NCBI GenBank assembly: GCA_023052935.1
Contig: CM041292.1
Coordinates: 43,050,139 to 43,114,138 of the forward strand
From: Piezodorus guildinii
Lineage: Eukaryota; Arthropoda; Insecta; Hemiptera; Pentatomidae
Reading direction: 5' to 3'
Length of the DNA stretch: 64,000 nt
The position numbers were made by a program, and so were the translations under genes. How positions within the stretch are numbered: the stretch's first letter is position 1; every line of letters starts with the position of its first letter. The notes below the pieces were generated by a model that searched no databases, had not been told where the DNA came from, and was given only the letters and a program-made list of their open reading frames with translations. Below are positions 11,401 to 23,100 of the stretch, piece by piece.

Positions 11401-14400
11401 TATAAAATTAAAGGTACTTTTGAGGAAGAAAATTTAAAATATCGGCTTTTAAGCCATATCAGACTATTTCAATCAGAATGAAACCAACATCATATTAAAG
11501 CCCATTAAATTTTACATCGATATATAGCGTTTATTCAAAATCGTTGGAGCCATTTTTGAGCAAATCGTAAAAAGGTGCAAAATGCATGGTATAAAGTGGC
11601 TTGCTCGTCTGGTTAGCTGATTTTAATGAAAAAGATTCTGTAACACCTCGTGCATATAGTTGTCTTAAATATGAAATTTCAGTTTCATAGCACTTTTAGT
11701 TTTTGCCCGGGAGTTACAACACACAGATCTTTTAGCAGGACTTGTTCATTTGGACTCAGGGGACCCTAAAACATGTATTTCCGTCAAAAACTGGAATTCA
11801 AAAATTTTCACAATCGCAATATTTTCCCTTACTATATGTTTCATACATAAGTAAGTGAAAGTAAAAGAGACATATAGATATGCCTGATTGGAGATGCTTG
11901 AAAGTTTTGTAATTGTAGTTTAATGTTATTGTGATAATTCATTCTGATTATGTAAGATCTTTTAAAAAGTATATATATTAATTCTGGTTATGGCAAAATA
12001 ATAACTTATTCTGTTAACTTAAAAAAATAATCAAACCTTTCAAAGCTCTCCTGCGACTCTTAAAGTATATTAGAGAACTCTCATCATGCAGCCTATATCA
12101 GTCGTTGTTCATCTTCTTGGGGAACAATCAGTCTAGAATTAAGACCTAAAATATGTTCGAAAACCTTGCAGTTGAGTGGCAAATACCTTCTGGTATGGTT
12201 CTTCTTTGCCCTACCAAAGAAGAACCATAAAAGGTTGTAATGGTTAAGACTTAAAATTTAGTTTATAAGGTAATTAAAAATAATGAACAAAAAACAATTG
12301 ACAATGAATTATTATAAATTGTACTAAGATGTAATACTTTCTCGATATTTAAAATTCTTTTTTGATAATCGTAGATATTAACAAGAATGAGATTACAAGA
12401 CTTAGTGAGAGAAGTAGACCCAAATGAACAGTTAGATGAAGATGTTGAAGATGTATTATTACAAATGGCAGATGATTTTGTTGATTCAGCAATAACAGCT
12501 GGTTGTCTTCTTGCCAAACATAGAAAATCAACAACTGTAGAAGTTAAAGATCTTCAGTTACATTTAGGTGAGAAACTGTATATTTTATATTTATGATCTG
12601 TATGGTCCCTTTTTCAATGAGGATAAAACCTCTACATTAAACACACACATATATATAAATTATATTTGATTATATATTGTAGCTTGAACAATGAAAAAAT
12701 TAGTCCGGGTGGTGGTCAGTAAAGAAACAATTAAATTGTTTTTAACTATTTATTGTCCGCCAACATTTTGACCCCTTTGATTGTGGGTCATCGTCAGGGC
12801 TTAAAAGATACTTACATAATACAGAATCTGGTTTCTTTTAAAATATAACCAGCTGTTTACTGGATTATTCATTTGTATAAAAGTCAACATTTATTAGTCC
12901 TCTTCCAAATGATAATCTTTGTTTACCCCTGTAGTTTTTCGCTGTTTAAAAACATTTTAGTCTTTACTAAGATGCCAACATATGATGTTCATATAATTTT
13001 TTGTTACAAGTTTAAACTCGGCTGAGCGGGTCACAGATGGTTAGAAACATCTGAAAGTCTGGGAGGAGTTTAACATAAATGAGTGAATTGTTTAAGGGTG
13101 GTTCAAAAAATTTGGGAGGAGGAGAGACTTCAACCTTAAAGACAAAGGAGGTTGTTTTAGGACTTATTGATGACTAAGTTCTGTAGGAAGAACACCCCAG
13201 AATTAGCAGGGAAACTAAACCTTAGCAAATTGACCATCGATGACAACCTCAAGGCAAAAGCTTGAAAGTTGTATATATAGATATTAGAGGGACTGGAAAA
13301 TAATGTCGTTTCTTCGCATAACAATTCTTGATTATCATTTGTCAACTCATTGTTTGGCTCAGAAGCGTGCCAAAGACATGGTGAGGTTATAGTGACTTCT
13401 TTACTTATAAACAATTGAATAACAATTTTAAAACATAATTTTTGGTAATATGGCCAGCCAAATACCAGAAGAGGTACACATTCGACAATGTATGCTCTAG
13501 TTTTGCCATGGAAGTTACGCAACAGTTGCTACCAAAAACATTTGCGATGTTTTTCCAAATGCATTCTTCAATGCCAAAGGTGGTTTTAAAGTTAAAATTA
13601 GGTAATTTTGATCTTCCTGACTCGTATCAATCAGGAAGACCATTAATGTTAGACGACGTGTGAACGGCGATAGTGGAAGCAAACCTGTGTCAGATAATAA
13701 AAGTATTGTCAAACATTTTTTTCTCGCTTGATCACATTAAATGAGAAATGAGTCCCGTATGATAGCCCAAACTACAAAAAGCAGTGGCTCTCTCTAATTG
13801 GAGTACTGCTAAGGGAGGTTAACACCACATAAAAGCACTTTTGTGTGTTTGGTAGAGTATTCGAGGCATTGTTCATTTTGAATTGCTTAAAACCTGGACA
13901 AACTGTTAATGCAGACCTCTACTGCGAATAGTTGCAGTAAGTCAATCAATCTTTAATGGGAAAGTGGCCAGGGATTGTTAACAGAAAAGGCATCATTATC
14001 CAACACAACAATGCTAGACCTGCTCTGCGCAAGGTGAACCCTAGAAAAAATTGATGAATGAGGTGGGAGGTTCTTCCTCATCCACCATATTCGCCTGATG
14101 CTGCACTATCAGATTTCAACTTATTCCGAGTGTCGAAAAATTTGCTAATTTAAATATGCTAAGTGTTATCTCTTGATATTTTACTGAAAAACCAATTGAT
14201 ATTTATCGATCAGGGATTGAAAATTTATTCACTAGAGGGCAAAAGGTTATTAACAATTATGGGAAATATATCATTGATTAGAAATAAAGACTCATTAAAA
14301 AACGACATTACTTTCTGGTCCTTCTAGTATGTATATTTTTATCTACCACAAAAGGTCATTCAGCTTACTTACCTTAACGAAGGAGCCCTGATGAGCACCC

Positions 14401-14689
14401 ACAACATGGGTTGAAATGTTGGTTAATATCTAGTTTTTTCAATATTTGCTAGTCTTTTATGATGGCCAACCAAATCATCTTATCCTTCTTATTTGTAAAT
14501 TATTTTTATTTTTATTGAACTTTCAATTAATTATTTCCATATTTGTATTTGGAATTTTCAGAAAGAAATTGGAATATGTGGATACCAGGTTTCGGGACTG
14601 ATGAATTACGACCTTATAAACGTGCATCTGTTACAGAAGCTCATAAACAAAGACTTACGCTTATCAGAAAAACATTAAAAAAATATTAA
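8483..14689 (+). CDS. TAF12: TFIID subunit 12 (TAF12), histone-fold protein
   Basis: TAF12 pairs with TAF4 through a histone fold inside TFIID and is also a SAGA subunit; it acts in RNA polymerase II preinitiation. Exons: 8483-8554 (start MDNLSQQS), 8774-8888 (tentative), 9777-10060, 12375-12567 and 14562-14689. The last three are firm. 9777-10060 encodes an Asn/Thr/Gln-rich linker, 12375-12567 encodes RLQDLVREVDPNEQLDEDV, MADDFVDSAI and KHRKSTTVEVKDLQLHL, and 14562-14689 gives ERNWNMWIPGFGTDELRPYK and ends KTLKKY. The C-terminal 100 residues are nearly collinear with animal TAF12. Exon 9777 needs one leading base, which exon 1 cannot supply; the 8774-8888 exon restores phase. A polyadenylation signal AATAAA lies at 14772-14777. 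The introns carry repeats and a dead mariner. Confidence 0.93.
10232..10800 (+). repeat. 0.9-kb repeat family, copy A (partial, TAF12 intron)
   Basis: It shares blocks with copy B 0.7 kb downstream: AAACATGTGTTCTATTAAAT, TTTTACATCGATATATAGCG and AAAATCGTTGGAGCC. Both termini are missing. It lies in the same orientation as copy B, in tandem. Confidence 0.75.
10978..11867 (+). mobile_element. 0.9-kb inverted-end repeat family, copy B (full length)
   Basis: It starts TCTGGTGCATGCAACACACG, GCTTTCACTTACCTCC and ends ATACATAAGTAAGTGAAAGT, so the termini carry the inverted repeat CTTTCACTTAC. Internal landmarks are TTTTACATCGATATATAGCG, AATGCATGGTATAAAGTGGC and TGTCTTAAATATGAAATTTC. It has no meaningful ORF, so it is probably a nonautonomous DNA transposon. 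Other copies: 10232-10800, 16110-16531, 36803-37668, 45784-46751 and 59985-60126. Confidence 0.8.
12194..12229. repeat. Small perfect hairpin in a TAF12 intron
   Basis: TATGGTTCTTCTTTG (12194-12208) and its exact reverse complement (12215-12229) are separated by six bases. It lies about 145 bp upstream of the histone-fold exon. Function unknown. Confidence 0.85.
12695..12815 (-). mobile_element. Penelope-like terminal relic with degenerate hammerhead motif
   Basis: On the minus strand GCC-CTGACGA, an imperfect TGACCC...GGGTCA stem, and AAAATGTTGGC span 12800-12759. This is followed by ACAATAAATAGTT and CCACCACCCGGACTAATTTT. The downstream part matches the plus strand at 53729-53810. The CTGANGA box is intact, but the G of the GAAA box is replaced. 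Confidence 0.6.
13287..14324 (+). mobile_element. Decayed mariner transposon
   Basis: Terminal inverted repeats of about 28 bp: GAGGGACTGGAAAATAATGT at 13287 and, reading inward on the minus strand from 14324, GAAGGACCAGAAAGTAATGT. TA target duplications sit at 13285-13286 and 14325-14326. The total is 1038 bp, shorter than the usual 1.3 kb. The plus strand carries broken mariner transposase peptides: MASQIPEEVHIRQCML, SDSYQSGRP-like and KPGQTVNADLYCE, then LQHDNARPH-like and PHPPYSPD-like segments. Several stops and an internal deletion make it nonfunctional. It lies between TAF12 coding exons 12375-12567 and 14562-14689. Confidence 0.92.
14384..14424 (+). mobile_element. Hammerhead-like motif, Penelope-type relic
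   Basis: AGCC-CTGATGA-GCACCCACAACATGGGTT-GAAATGTT-GGTT. CTGATGA occupies 14388-14394, the stem II arms are ACCCA/TGGGT, GAAA occupies 14413-14416, and AGCC/GGTT can form helix I. It lies 60 bp past the mariner end, in the last TAF12 intron. This is the most complete plus-strand match to the hammerhead core in the window. Confidence 0.55.
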
Positions 14690-14989
14690 GGATTAATTAT
14701 TTTAAAACTGTAAATACAAACTTTATTGATTTCTTTTTTTATGTATATATTGTGATGTTATACATTTTATAAATAAATACAAAATAACTATATTTATAAA
14801 TAATGTTTAAAGATCAGGGAACTTATTGAAAAACTGTTGATTGCTGTGATTATAACACCACTTTTATAATGGTAAACAATGTAATGAAGCTTTTTTTAGT
14901 TTGGAAACTAATATAAATTAAACAGTCTGACTTACCAATAAGCACAATAGTTATACAATTAAACTTATTTTAAAAATGAAATAAATAAA

Positions 14990-17900
14990 TCACAATTCAT
15001 CACGTTTTTCAATTTTTACTAGTTCTACATCAAAGGTAAGAACAGCTTCACCCGGGATTTTTGGAGGAGCACCAACTTTTCCATAGCCTAGGTCAGGAGG
15101 TATCACCAACTTCCTGACCTCACCTTCACACATCCTGGAAAAATTACAAGGTTCTAATTGGATTAATTTTTTTTTTTTTTTTTTTAAGAAAAATCTTTTT
15201 AAACTAATGGTGCTAAAAATTGTTTAATCAAAATAATTCTCCTTTTAAATACAAAAGAATAAGTCATACAATTAAAAGTACGTTTGAGACAGTGAGTTCA
15301 TCAAAAGAACTAGACTTATGGATGAAATGAACATTTGTAGAATTATTTATTAAAAACTTCCCTGCAGTTTTGTAAAAATATGCAGTGACTAGAAAGTATT
15401 TCATATTTTTTACTTAGACTTTTGAGTCTAAAAGGCAATATCTTTTATTAGAAAATAATATGTAAAGGAAATTTTAAAAACAAAGAAATTTCTTAACAAA
15501 AGTTCCTAATCCTTGTAGATAGTATCAAGAGAACAGTGAAGGCAAAGTAGAGATCTGATTCATTTTCTATCACTTAGAACTTAATTTAATCCAGAAAACC
15601 TACCTCATAATTTATAAATATTAATGGTTTGACGATTTGGTAATTTAGGAAGAAAGGTCTAGTTAGTGACCATAAAATAAAATGAAATAGTATAAAAACA
15701 TCTGTTTTCTTTTCATATACCATTATCATCACCTCTTTCATGAGAAGTAGTTTCCTCTAGAGATTTCCTTTCTGACAATGAGTCATGCCTGGATCTAACA
15801 AAAATAAAGGTAATCCTAATAGGTTCAAAACTCTCCCTTAATGTCCTTCCACATTATTTAAGACTATATTACTTTCCTATTTATTTGTAAGATCTATAAA
15901 AAACATGTGATCTCCTTTGTTCAATACTTTAAAGAAGAGTAACAGAATTTTCTAAATTACAAAAAAAATTCACCTACTATCACGGCTCAAAAGATTCCTT
16001 GAATTTTCTAGTATCCTCCCTCAGATAGCTTAATGGTAGTCCTATGCTGAAAAAACTTGTTTTACTATAAACTATTCCAAATCACCTGGCTCAATTGATT
16101 TTTGAAAAACAGCAAAATATAAAAGTTTAACGAATTTGATAACGAGCTAAAGGAGAAAAGAACAACAAATATTTTTTTAGGAACATATTTTTTCTGAACA
16201 TAAAAGCAATATAGTTGTATAATACATCCTTGGAAAGCTAAAATTTTAGAAACAAAATTATCTTATATAAAAAGTTGTGCAAGGTAATGTAAAGTGGCAG
16301 CTAGGGCATAAACGTAAGATATTATTGTACTTAACAATTTTATATTGTTAAATTAAGTAATCTAAAACATATGTTTCCAGTAAAAAAAAAAAAAAAAATC
16401 AGGCCTGTTTCCAGTAAAACAGAATATAATTCTTTAAAGTTTATTCAACTCTTTTTTTTTTTTTAACTTAAATTGATTTTAACAACCGAGGTAAGTAAAA
16501 GTTATGTGCTGCCTGCATTAGACTTTGTATTCATGTAAAATGAAATCTACATTATAGTTTTGTTAAAATAATAATTTTAATGATTGATATATTTTCAATA
16601 TATGTTCAACAAGACCCATTAACATTGATCAATTTGTATGTTTTATTTACTATTATTAAATAGTAAGAAAAATGCTTGGAACATCTGATTTTCCTCTAGG
16701 CTGTATCCTCGATCCTCTCATCTGTACTACAGAATCCACAGCATAAATTCCAATCCATCATAATACTATCATCATTTTAATCCTGATGACGTGTGTTATC
16801 AGTCTATAATGATTCAAAAATAATATCCGAAATTCTTCAATCGCATATCACAATCCTTGACGAATGGTGTTAAAACTGGAGAATTATAATAAATTCTAAC
16901 AAAACATGTTTACCTTACGTCCTATGATAACTATGATTTCCTGCCCTAAAGTATAATCAAATAATATTCCTCTTACCTAAGTTGAACAGATTTCATACTT
17001 CATTAAGACCTTACATCCTACTTGGACCAACATATAACTTGAAATCCTGAAACCATACTGCTTTCAGCTACAACACTTACTAAAAAAGTGGCCAGAACTC
17101 ATTTAAATTTTTTTTTCCTCGGGTTCTGCAACTTACGTCACATCCCGAAACTTAGTATTTCCGAACACCAGTGCTCCCTACCCCTGCAGTCCTCCTCCGT
17201 CAAGCCTCTGGCCGCCATGTCCTCCCTCACACTCTCTATCCACGTTTTGCTTTTTTGTCATCATTCCGAACTGATCTATGGTTACCCCAAGATATTTAAA
17301 GACATTGCTCTGTGGGATCGTCCAATCCTTCACACAGATGGTTGAGACTGTTGAGTTGCATGGCATATACTCTGTTTTTTCTCTGCTGATCTCTAGACCC
17401 CATTCAGAGTATGCTTCATTTAATTTCCTCAGCGACTTAAATTCAAGATCACATTCTTCTGAAGCTAGGACAACCTGATCGTCTGCGAACTGAAGGCTGA
17501 AAAGTGTATCATCACCAACCTCCACACCCATTCTTCGACACTTATACTTAACAATCTTAGGGTTTGTTCCACGTAAATATTAAAAAGTGTTGGAGAGAGG
17601 CAACATCCTTGCTTTACACCTTTAGTGATCAGGAATGGTTCGGTATATTTTCTTCCTATTTTCACTCTTGATCTAGTTCCTATATATAGACTCTTTATAG
17701 CTTTAAATTTAATTATTAATTAAATTTAAAAAGCTAATTTACATCACTGATTATATGGAGTTAAACTTAAGGTCTTTGGGGTTTAACAAAGATCACATTC
17801 CTCCTTACAATTAAAAATCCTCAATGTTCCTCACTTGGTCACAAGTAACATCATGCTTATGTTACCAATTCCGCATGAACCAGGCATGCATCCTTTCATG

Positions 17901-19750
17901 AGTATAACAAATCCGCTCCAACCAATTAATTATATGTGCTTTCTTAAATTACTCCTGCAAACATGAGATTTAGTTATTTTATTGCAGTGCTACCATGTAT
18001 GGATCATTTCTTTACATGTGTATCCTGTCCTTATGAGAATAATAAGTCGTTATATAAATATTTTTTATATAATTTAAAAAAAAAATTGTTTTTTTAACAG
18101 TTTTATACACAGATCAAGTTTCAATTAGTAAATTAAAAAAAAGATGGACTTAAATAAACTGATCAGCACCTGACAGTCCAAAAGTACCAAAACAAAAAAT
18201 CATTACTGCAATATATAATAAATAATGAAAAGTTGATTCAGGGTGGTCATCAAAACACTTAAATAAGTATATACTTAATTTAATTAAATACAGTTTCTAC
18301 TTAATTAAGTGTTTTTATGACTGTATCTGGAATTAACTCCTCAATATCTACATAGGGTCAACCATTTTTACATCATTGTAATAAATATTTGCTGGGCCCA
18401 TTGCAAACTTATTCCACACTACATTGAGTCTTAATTAATAGAGTAAAGCAACCTTATGCATTGTAATGGTATAAGAAACAATAAAAAAAGTAATTTGGTT
18501 TAATAATTTATATATATAGTCCACTGGCTTTATAAAATTTTTAACTAGAGACAAATTACTTTGAAATGAAAAGTAATTTTATTTTGGAAAGAGTAGTCCC
18601 CTAAGAATAACAAGAAAAGTACAATATACATGATAATTGTCTGGTTGTTTAAGACTTCATTTTAACAATAAAAGACAGATTTTGTGACAATGAATAGTTA
18701 TCATCTATAGGTTTTAAATATTACATATGATGGGAAGATTGATATTTTAGGAGATGGAGAAATAGTTGGTGTTTGAAAGTGGATAATGATTAGGCTTTAC
18801 AAACGGATACATGCAAGGAATTCCAAAATAGGGTAGCACCAATAACAAAGGATTTTCTGAAGGAGACGGATCAGTGAGAAGGTATATACAATTTTATGGG
18901 TTGGGATCTTGTGTTTACTGGATGGACAGAGGAACAAGTGGTAAGCATATCAAGAAAATAAGGAGGTTTTTTGTGTTGAAAAATCAGAAGAGACAGACAC
19001 CTAGGAAGTAGTGCAGACAGAAAGAGGGATAGAGCCAATTCAATTTGGTATACCTTCTAGAAACATGGGAACGTCTGGTGATTCCACATTTGAATCTAAT
19101 GAAACAATTTATTAGATTCAAATGTGGGGCAATTTTCAATTTGAGAAAACATTAGGGAGACCTTAAAATGGGGTTTCTAGTCAATGTGGATTACCATCAT
19201 ATAATTATATAAGTTACAGTAAAATATTTCATTACCCTTATATGGAAATATTTTTAAAATTTCTCTCAATTGGTCTCTCAACTGCAAGTAACTATAAACA
19301 ACAATGGTAGTTGAAGCAGCTTTCAGATAAATATAAATACATCGGGATAAAAAGTGAAAGCATAAAATAAAAACAAAAGAATAAATAAATGAATACCCCA
19401 TAAGTCCTTGGTCCCAACCCTTAATAACTTGGCCAAATCCCAAAGTAAATGTTAAGGGCTGTTTTCTATCATAACTGCTGTCGAATACAGTGCCATCTTC
19501 AAGTTTACCCTAGAAATAATTAAAGAATGGTATAAAAGAATACTGAAAAGTTAAACTACAATTATATTATACATACTGTATAATGCATGTGTAAAAGATC
19601 GCCTTTTACAGACTTTTTCGTACAGTTGTCAATACGTTTTTTAATACCAATTTGAAGCTTTTTCTTGCTGTCACTTGCATTACCCTGACATATTATAGTT
19701 AAAATGGGTAAAATAAATAGAAATAGCACGAATTCTAAATTAATTTTCAT
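14990..19750 (-). CDS. FKBP2: FKBP2 (FKBP13), ER-lumen peptidyl-prolyl isomerase
   Basis: A small FK506-binding prolyl isomerase of the ER lumen. Three exons in phase: 19750-19577, 19509-19397 and 15134-14990, giving 143 residues, close to the 142 of human FKBP2. The N-terminus ([20 protein letters not shown]) is a signal peptide. The FKBP fold includes [64 protein letters not shown] and [14 protein letters not shown]. The paired cysteines DNC and MCEG are an FKBP2 trait. It ends KRDEL, a KDEL-like retention signal. The second intron, about 4.3 kb, holds an RTE-type LINE fragment and a repeat copy. TTTATT at 14722-14727 is a possible minus-strand polyadenylation signal, placing the 3' end close to the TAF12 stop codon. 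Confidence 0.96.
15135..16109. other. FKBP2 intron, nothing recognised
   Basis: AT-rich intron sequence with a T-rich tract near 15170-15185. No repeat copy or coding segment could be matched. Confidence 0.4.
16110..16531 (-). repeat. 0.9-kb repeat family, copy F (partial, inverted)
   Basis: The right end reads CAACCGAGGTAAGTAAAAGT, then TATGTGCTGCCTGCATTAGA, the inverted counterpart of the copy B left end. AACATATGTTTCCAGTAAAA also matches the inverted copy C. The other half is missing. Two A/T runs interrupt it. Confidence 0.7.
17165..17670 (-). pseudogene. RTE-type reverse transcriptase remnant in an FKBP2 intron
   Basis: Two minus-strand frames make up the palm and post-palm of a non-LTR reverse transcriptase. 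The first has [19 protein letters not shown] (about 17600-17640). The second has [17 protein letters not shown] (catalytic FADD intact), [12 protein letters not shown] and [11 protein letters not shown] frameshift near 17530 separates them. No endonuclease domain is present. It is inserted in the same direction as FKBP2 transcription. Confidence 0.88.
17671..19083. other. FKBP2 intron remainder
   Basis: Mostly unique AT-rich sequence. An imperfect inverted repeat of 23 bp (18247-18269 with 18298-18320, core AACACTTAA/TTAAGTGTT) forms a short hairpin. Nothing coding is supported. Confidence 0.45.
19084..19127. repeat. Perfect 17-bp inverted repeat
   Basis: CCACATTTGAATCTAAT (19084-19100) and its exact complement (19111-19127) flank a 10-nt loop, GAAACAATTT. 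It lies in an FKBP2 intron 270 bp from the second exon. Confidence 0.9.
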
Positions 19751-20128
19751 ATTTGGCTAGTTTAGAATAACACGCTGATGAAAATTCATAACCTTCGCCT
19801 ATAACCAATCGAAACCTCCCATTGTTTTTATCTTTTTACCTCCAAACTGTGCTTCAGTTACAATGCGGTACTTTGTTTATGTGTTCTACTAGATTTTGCT
19901 TTTAGTTTAAAGCAAGTATTGATTTTTACTTTTTTTTCGCGTATATGTGAACTTATAATTTAAATGTGACTGTTATTGTTTGTTCTTGCAAGTGGAAATA
20001 TATTAATGCATCCATTGATTAACTTGTGATTTATATCTTCTTATGGAATGACATTGAGATATTGCCACCATCAGTTGTAACAGTTTAATTATTTGATTAA
20101 AGTGATTGTATTTTATAACTAACTTATA
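19751..20128. promoter_or_regulatory. Probable bidirectional promoter of FKBP2 and DDB1
   Basis: Only 378 bp separate the two divergent start codons, so both 5' UTRs and core promoters must fit here. No TATA box is obvious at a convincing distance. The role is inferred from spacing alone. Confidence 0.6.
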
Positions 20129-23100
20129 ATGGCTTATCAATATTTTGTGACAGCTCATAAACCTACTGCAGTAAATGCTTGTGCCACTGGTCACTTTACT
20201 GCACCAAATCATTTGAATTTGATTGTTGCTAAGAATTCACGAATTGAAATATTTTTAGTAGGTCCAGAAGGATTGAGGCCTATGAAAGAGATTGGGATTT
20301 ACGGAAAAATAGCTGTAATGCGACTATTTCGGCCTGTTAATGAAACTAAAGACTTGCTATTTATTGTTACATCGAAGTACAATGCAATGATACTTGAATG
20401 TCATGGTGATGATGATAAAATAGATATTTACACTAAAGCTCATGGGAATATTGCTGATAGGATTGGTAAAGTTTCTGAAAGTGGTATAATAGCTGTTATT
20501 GATCCTGAAGCTCGAGTTATTGGTTTGAGGCTGTATGATGGTCTATTGAAAATAATACCTTTGGAAAAGGAAAATAATGAGCTTAAGGCTGTCAGCATTA
20601 GAATTGAAGAGTCAGAAATTCAGGATTTAAATTTTTTGCATGGCTGCACTAATCCAACACTTATTCTTCTCCATCAAGATCTTAATGGGAGACATATTAA
20701 GACACATGAACTTTCTTTAAAGGAGAAAGAGTTTGTTAAAGCACCTTGGAAGCAAGATAATATAGAAATGGAAGCTTCTATCATTATACCTGTTCCTGAG
20801 CCTATGTGTGGTGCCATAATTGTTGGACAAGAGTCAGTTTTTATACCATGATGGTGTAACATTTGTTTCTGTTGGGCCTCCTGTTATTAAACATAGTAGT
20901 ATAACTTGTTATGCTAAAGTTGATACTGATGGTTGTAGGTATATACTAGGTGATATGGCAGGTCATTTGTTTATGCTATTACTAGAAAAAGATGAGAAAG
21001 TTGATGGAACTGATACTGTTCGCGATATTAAAGTAGAACTTCTAGGTGAAGTTAGTATTCCTGAATGTATTACTTACTTGGATAATGGAGTTCTTTTTAT
21101 AGGATCTCGCATTGGAGATTCTCAGTTAGTCAAGCTTAACAAATCAATTAATCCTGAAACAGGATCCTACGTTACGGTCATGGAATCTTTCACAAACCTA
21201 GCTCCTATCGTTGACATGGTGGTGGTTGATTTAGAAAGGCAAGGACAGGGCCAATTAGTGACATGTTCTGGCACATTGAAAGAAGGATCTTTAAGAATTA
21301 TTCGTAATGGCATTGGTATTCAAGAACAGGCTACTATTGAACTGCCAGGAATCAAAGGAATTTGGGCTTTAAAAGTCAGATCACCTTCAGGTCTTGATAA
21401 CACTATTGTTTTATCATTTGTTGGACATACTAGAGTCTTGTCTTTAAATGGTGATGAAGTTGAAGAAACAGAAATTCTAGGTTTTCAGTCAGAGCAGCAA
21501 ACAATGTATTGTGGAAATGTTAATGATTCTTCCCTTGTTCAGGTTGTTCCAACTTCCGTCAGATTAATATTTTTGGGCGCAAAAGAAGAAGTTCTAAGTG
21601 AATGGAGACCACCTTCTGGAAGAAATATTAGTGTTGTTGCTTCTAATAATTTTCAGGTGGTCTGTGCTTCTGGAAGTGACCTTTATTACCTTGAAATATG
21701 CAGTAATGAAATAGTTGAGAAAAAGTATAGAATGCTTGATTTTGAAGTATCATGCCTTGATATAACACCTCTTCCTGATGAAACACAATCTGAATACATA
21801 GCTATCGGCTTGTGGAACGACATGTCTGCAAGAATATTGAGAGCACCATCTCTTGAGGAAGTTCATAAAGAGTATTTAGGAGGTGAAATTATATCAAGGT
21901 CTATTCATTTTGCTTCATTTGAAAATATGCATTATGTCCTTTGCGCACTTGGTGATGGATCCATGTTTTATTTCTTATTTGATCGTTCTACTGGACAGTT
22001 GTCAGAAAGAAAGAGAGTTACTTTAGGAACACAACCTATAGTGTTACGTTCATTTCGTTCAATGGCTACTACTAATGTTTTTGCCTGTTCAGATAGACCT
22101 ACTGTTATTTATTCTTCAAACCACAAATTGGTTTTTTCAAATGTTAATCTTAAAGAAGTAAATTATATGTGCTCATTGAATACTGAAATTTATCCTGATA
22201 GCTTGGCATTAGCTACTGATTCAATGGTTGTAATCGGTACCATTGACGAAATTCAGAAATTACATATAAGATCAGTTCCTCTTGGAGAAGCTCCTAGACG
22301 AATAGCTTATCAGGAATCATCTCAAACATTTGGTGTGATATCATCTAGATTAGATGTACAAGAGTCCTCAGGTCTAGCAGTTGTTAGAGAAAGCGCTAGT
22401 ACTCGAGCTCAAACCATTACGAACTCAGTACAAACCTCTATTCAAATTGCTAAAGTTGCTGGTCCTAATCAGCCCCAAGAATATGGAATCGAAGTTGAAG
22501 TACATCACTTTTTGTTGTTTGATCAGCATACATTTGAAGTTATACATGCTCATCAGATGATGCAAACTGAATATTGCTTGAGTCTGATCACAGCAAAACT
22601 TGGTGATGATCCTAATCATTATTATATTGTTGGGACTGCTATTGTTAATCCTGATGATAGTGAACCTAAACAAGGCAGAATCATAATGTTTAATGTAGAA
22701 GATGGAAAATTGCACCAAGCTGCTGAAAAAGAGGTGAAAGGTGCATGTTATTCCCTGTCTGAGTTCAATGGAAAACTTTTAGCCAGTATTAATAGCACTG
22801 TACGTCTTTTTGAATGGACAACAGAAAAAGAACTAAGGCTTGAGTGCAGTCATTTTAATAACATTATTGCTTTATATGTGAAAACAAAAGGAGATTTTAT
22901 TCTGATTGGTGATATTATGCGAGCAATAACTTTGCTTCAATATAGGACCATGGAAGGTAGTTTTGAAGAAATATCTAGAGATTACAATCCTAACTGGATG
23001 ACTGCAGTTGAAATTTTAGATGACGATACGTTTCTAGGAGCTGAAAATTCTTTCAATCTTTTTGTTTGTCAGAAAGATAGTTCTGCAACTAGTGATGAAG

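Noticed and set aside
16770..16830. Another hammerhead candidate (CCTGATGACGTGTG)
   Set aside because: No GAAAC box or stem II follows, so the core cannot form.
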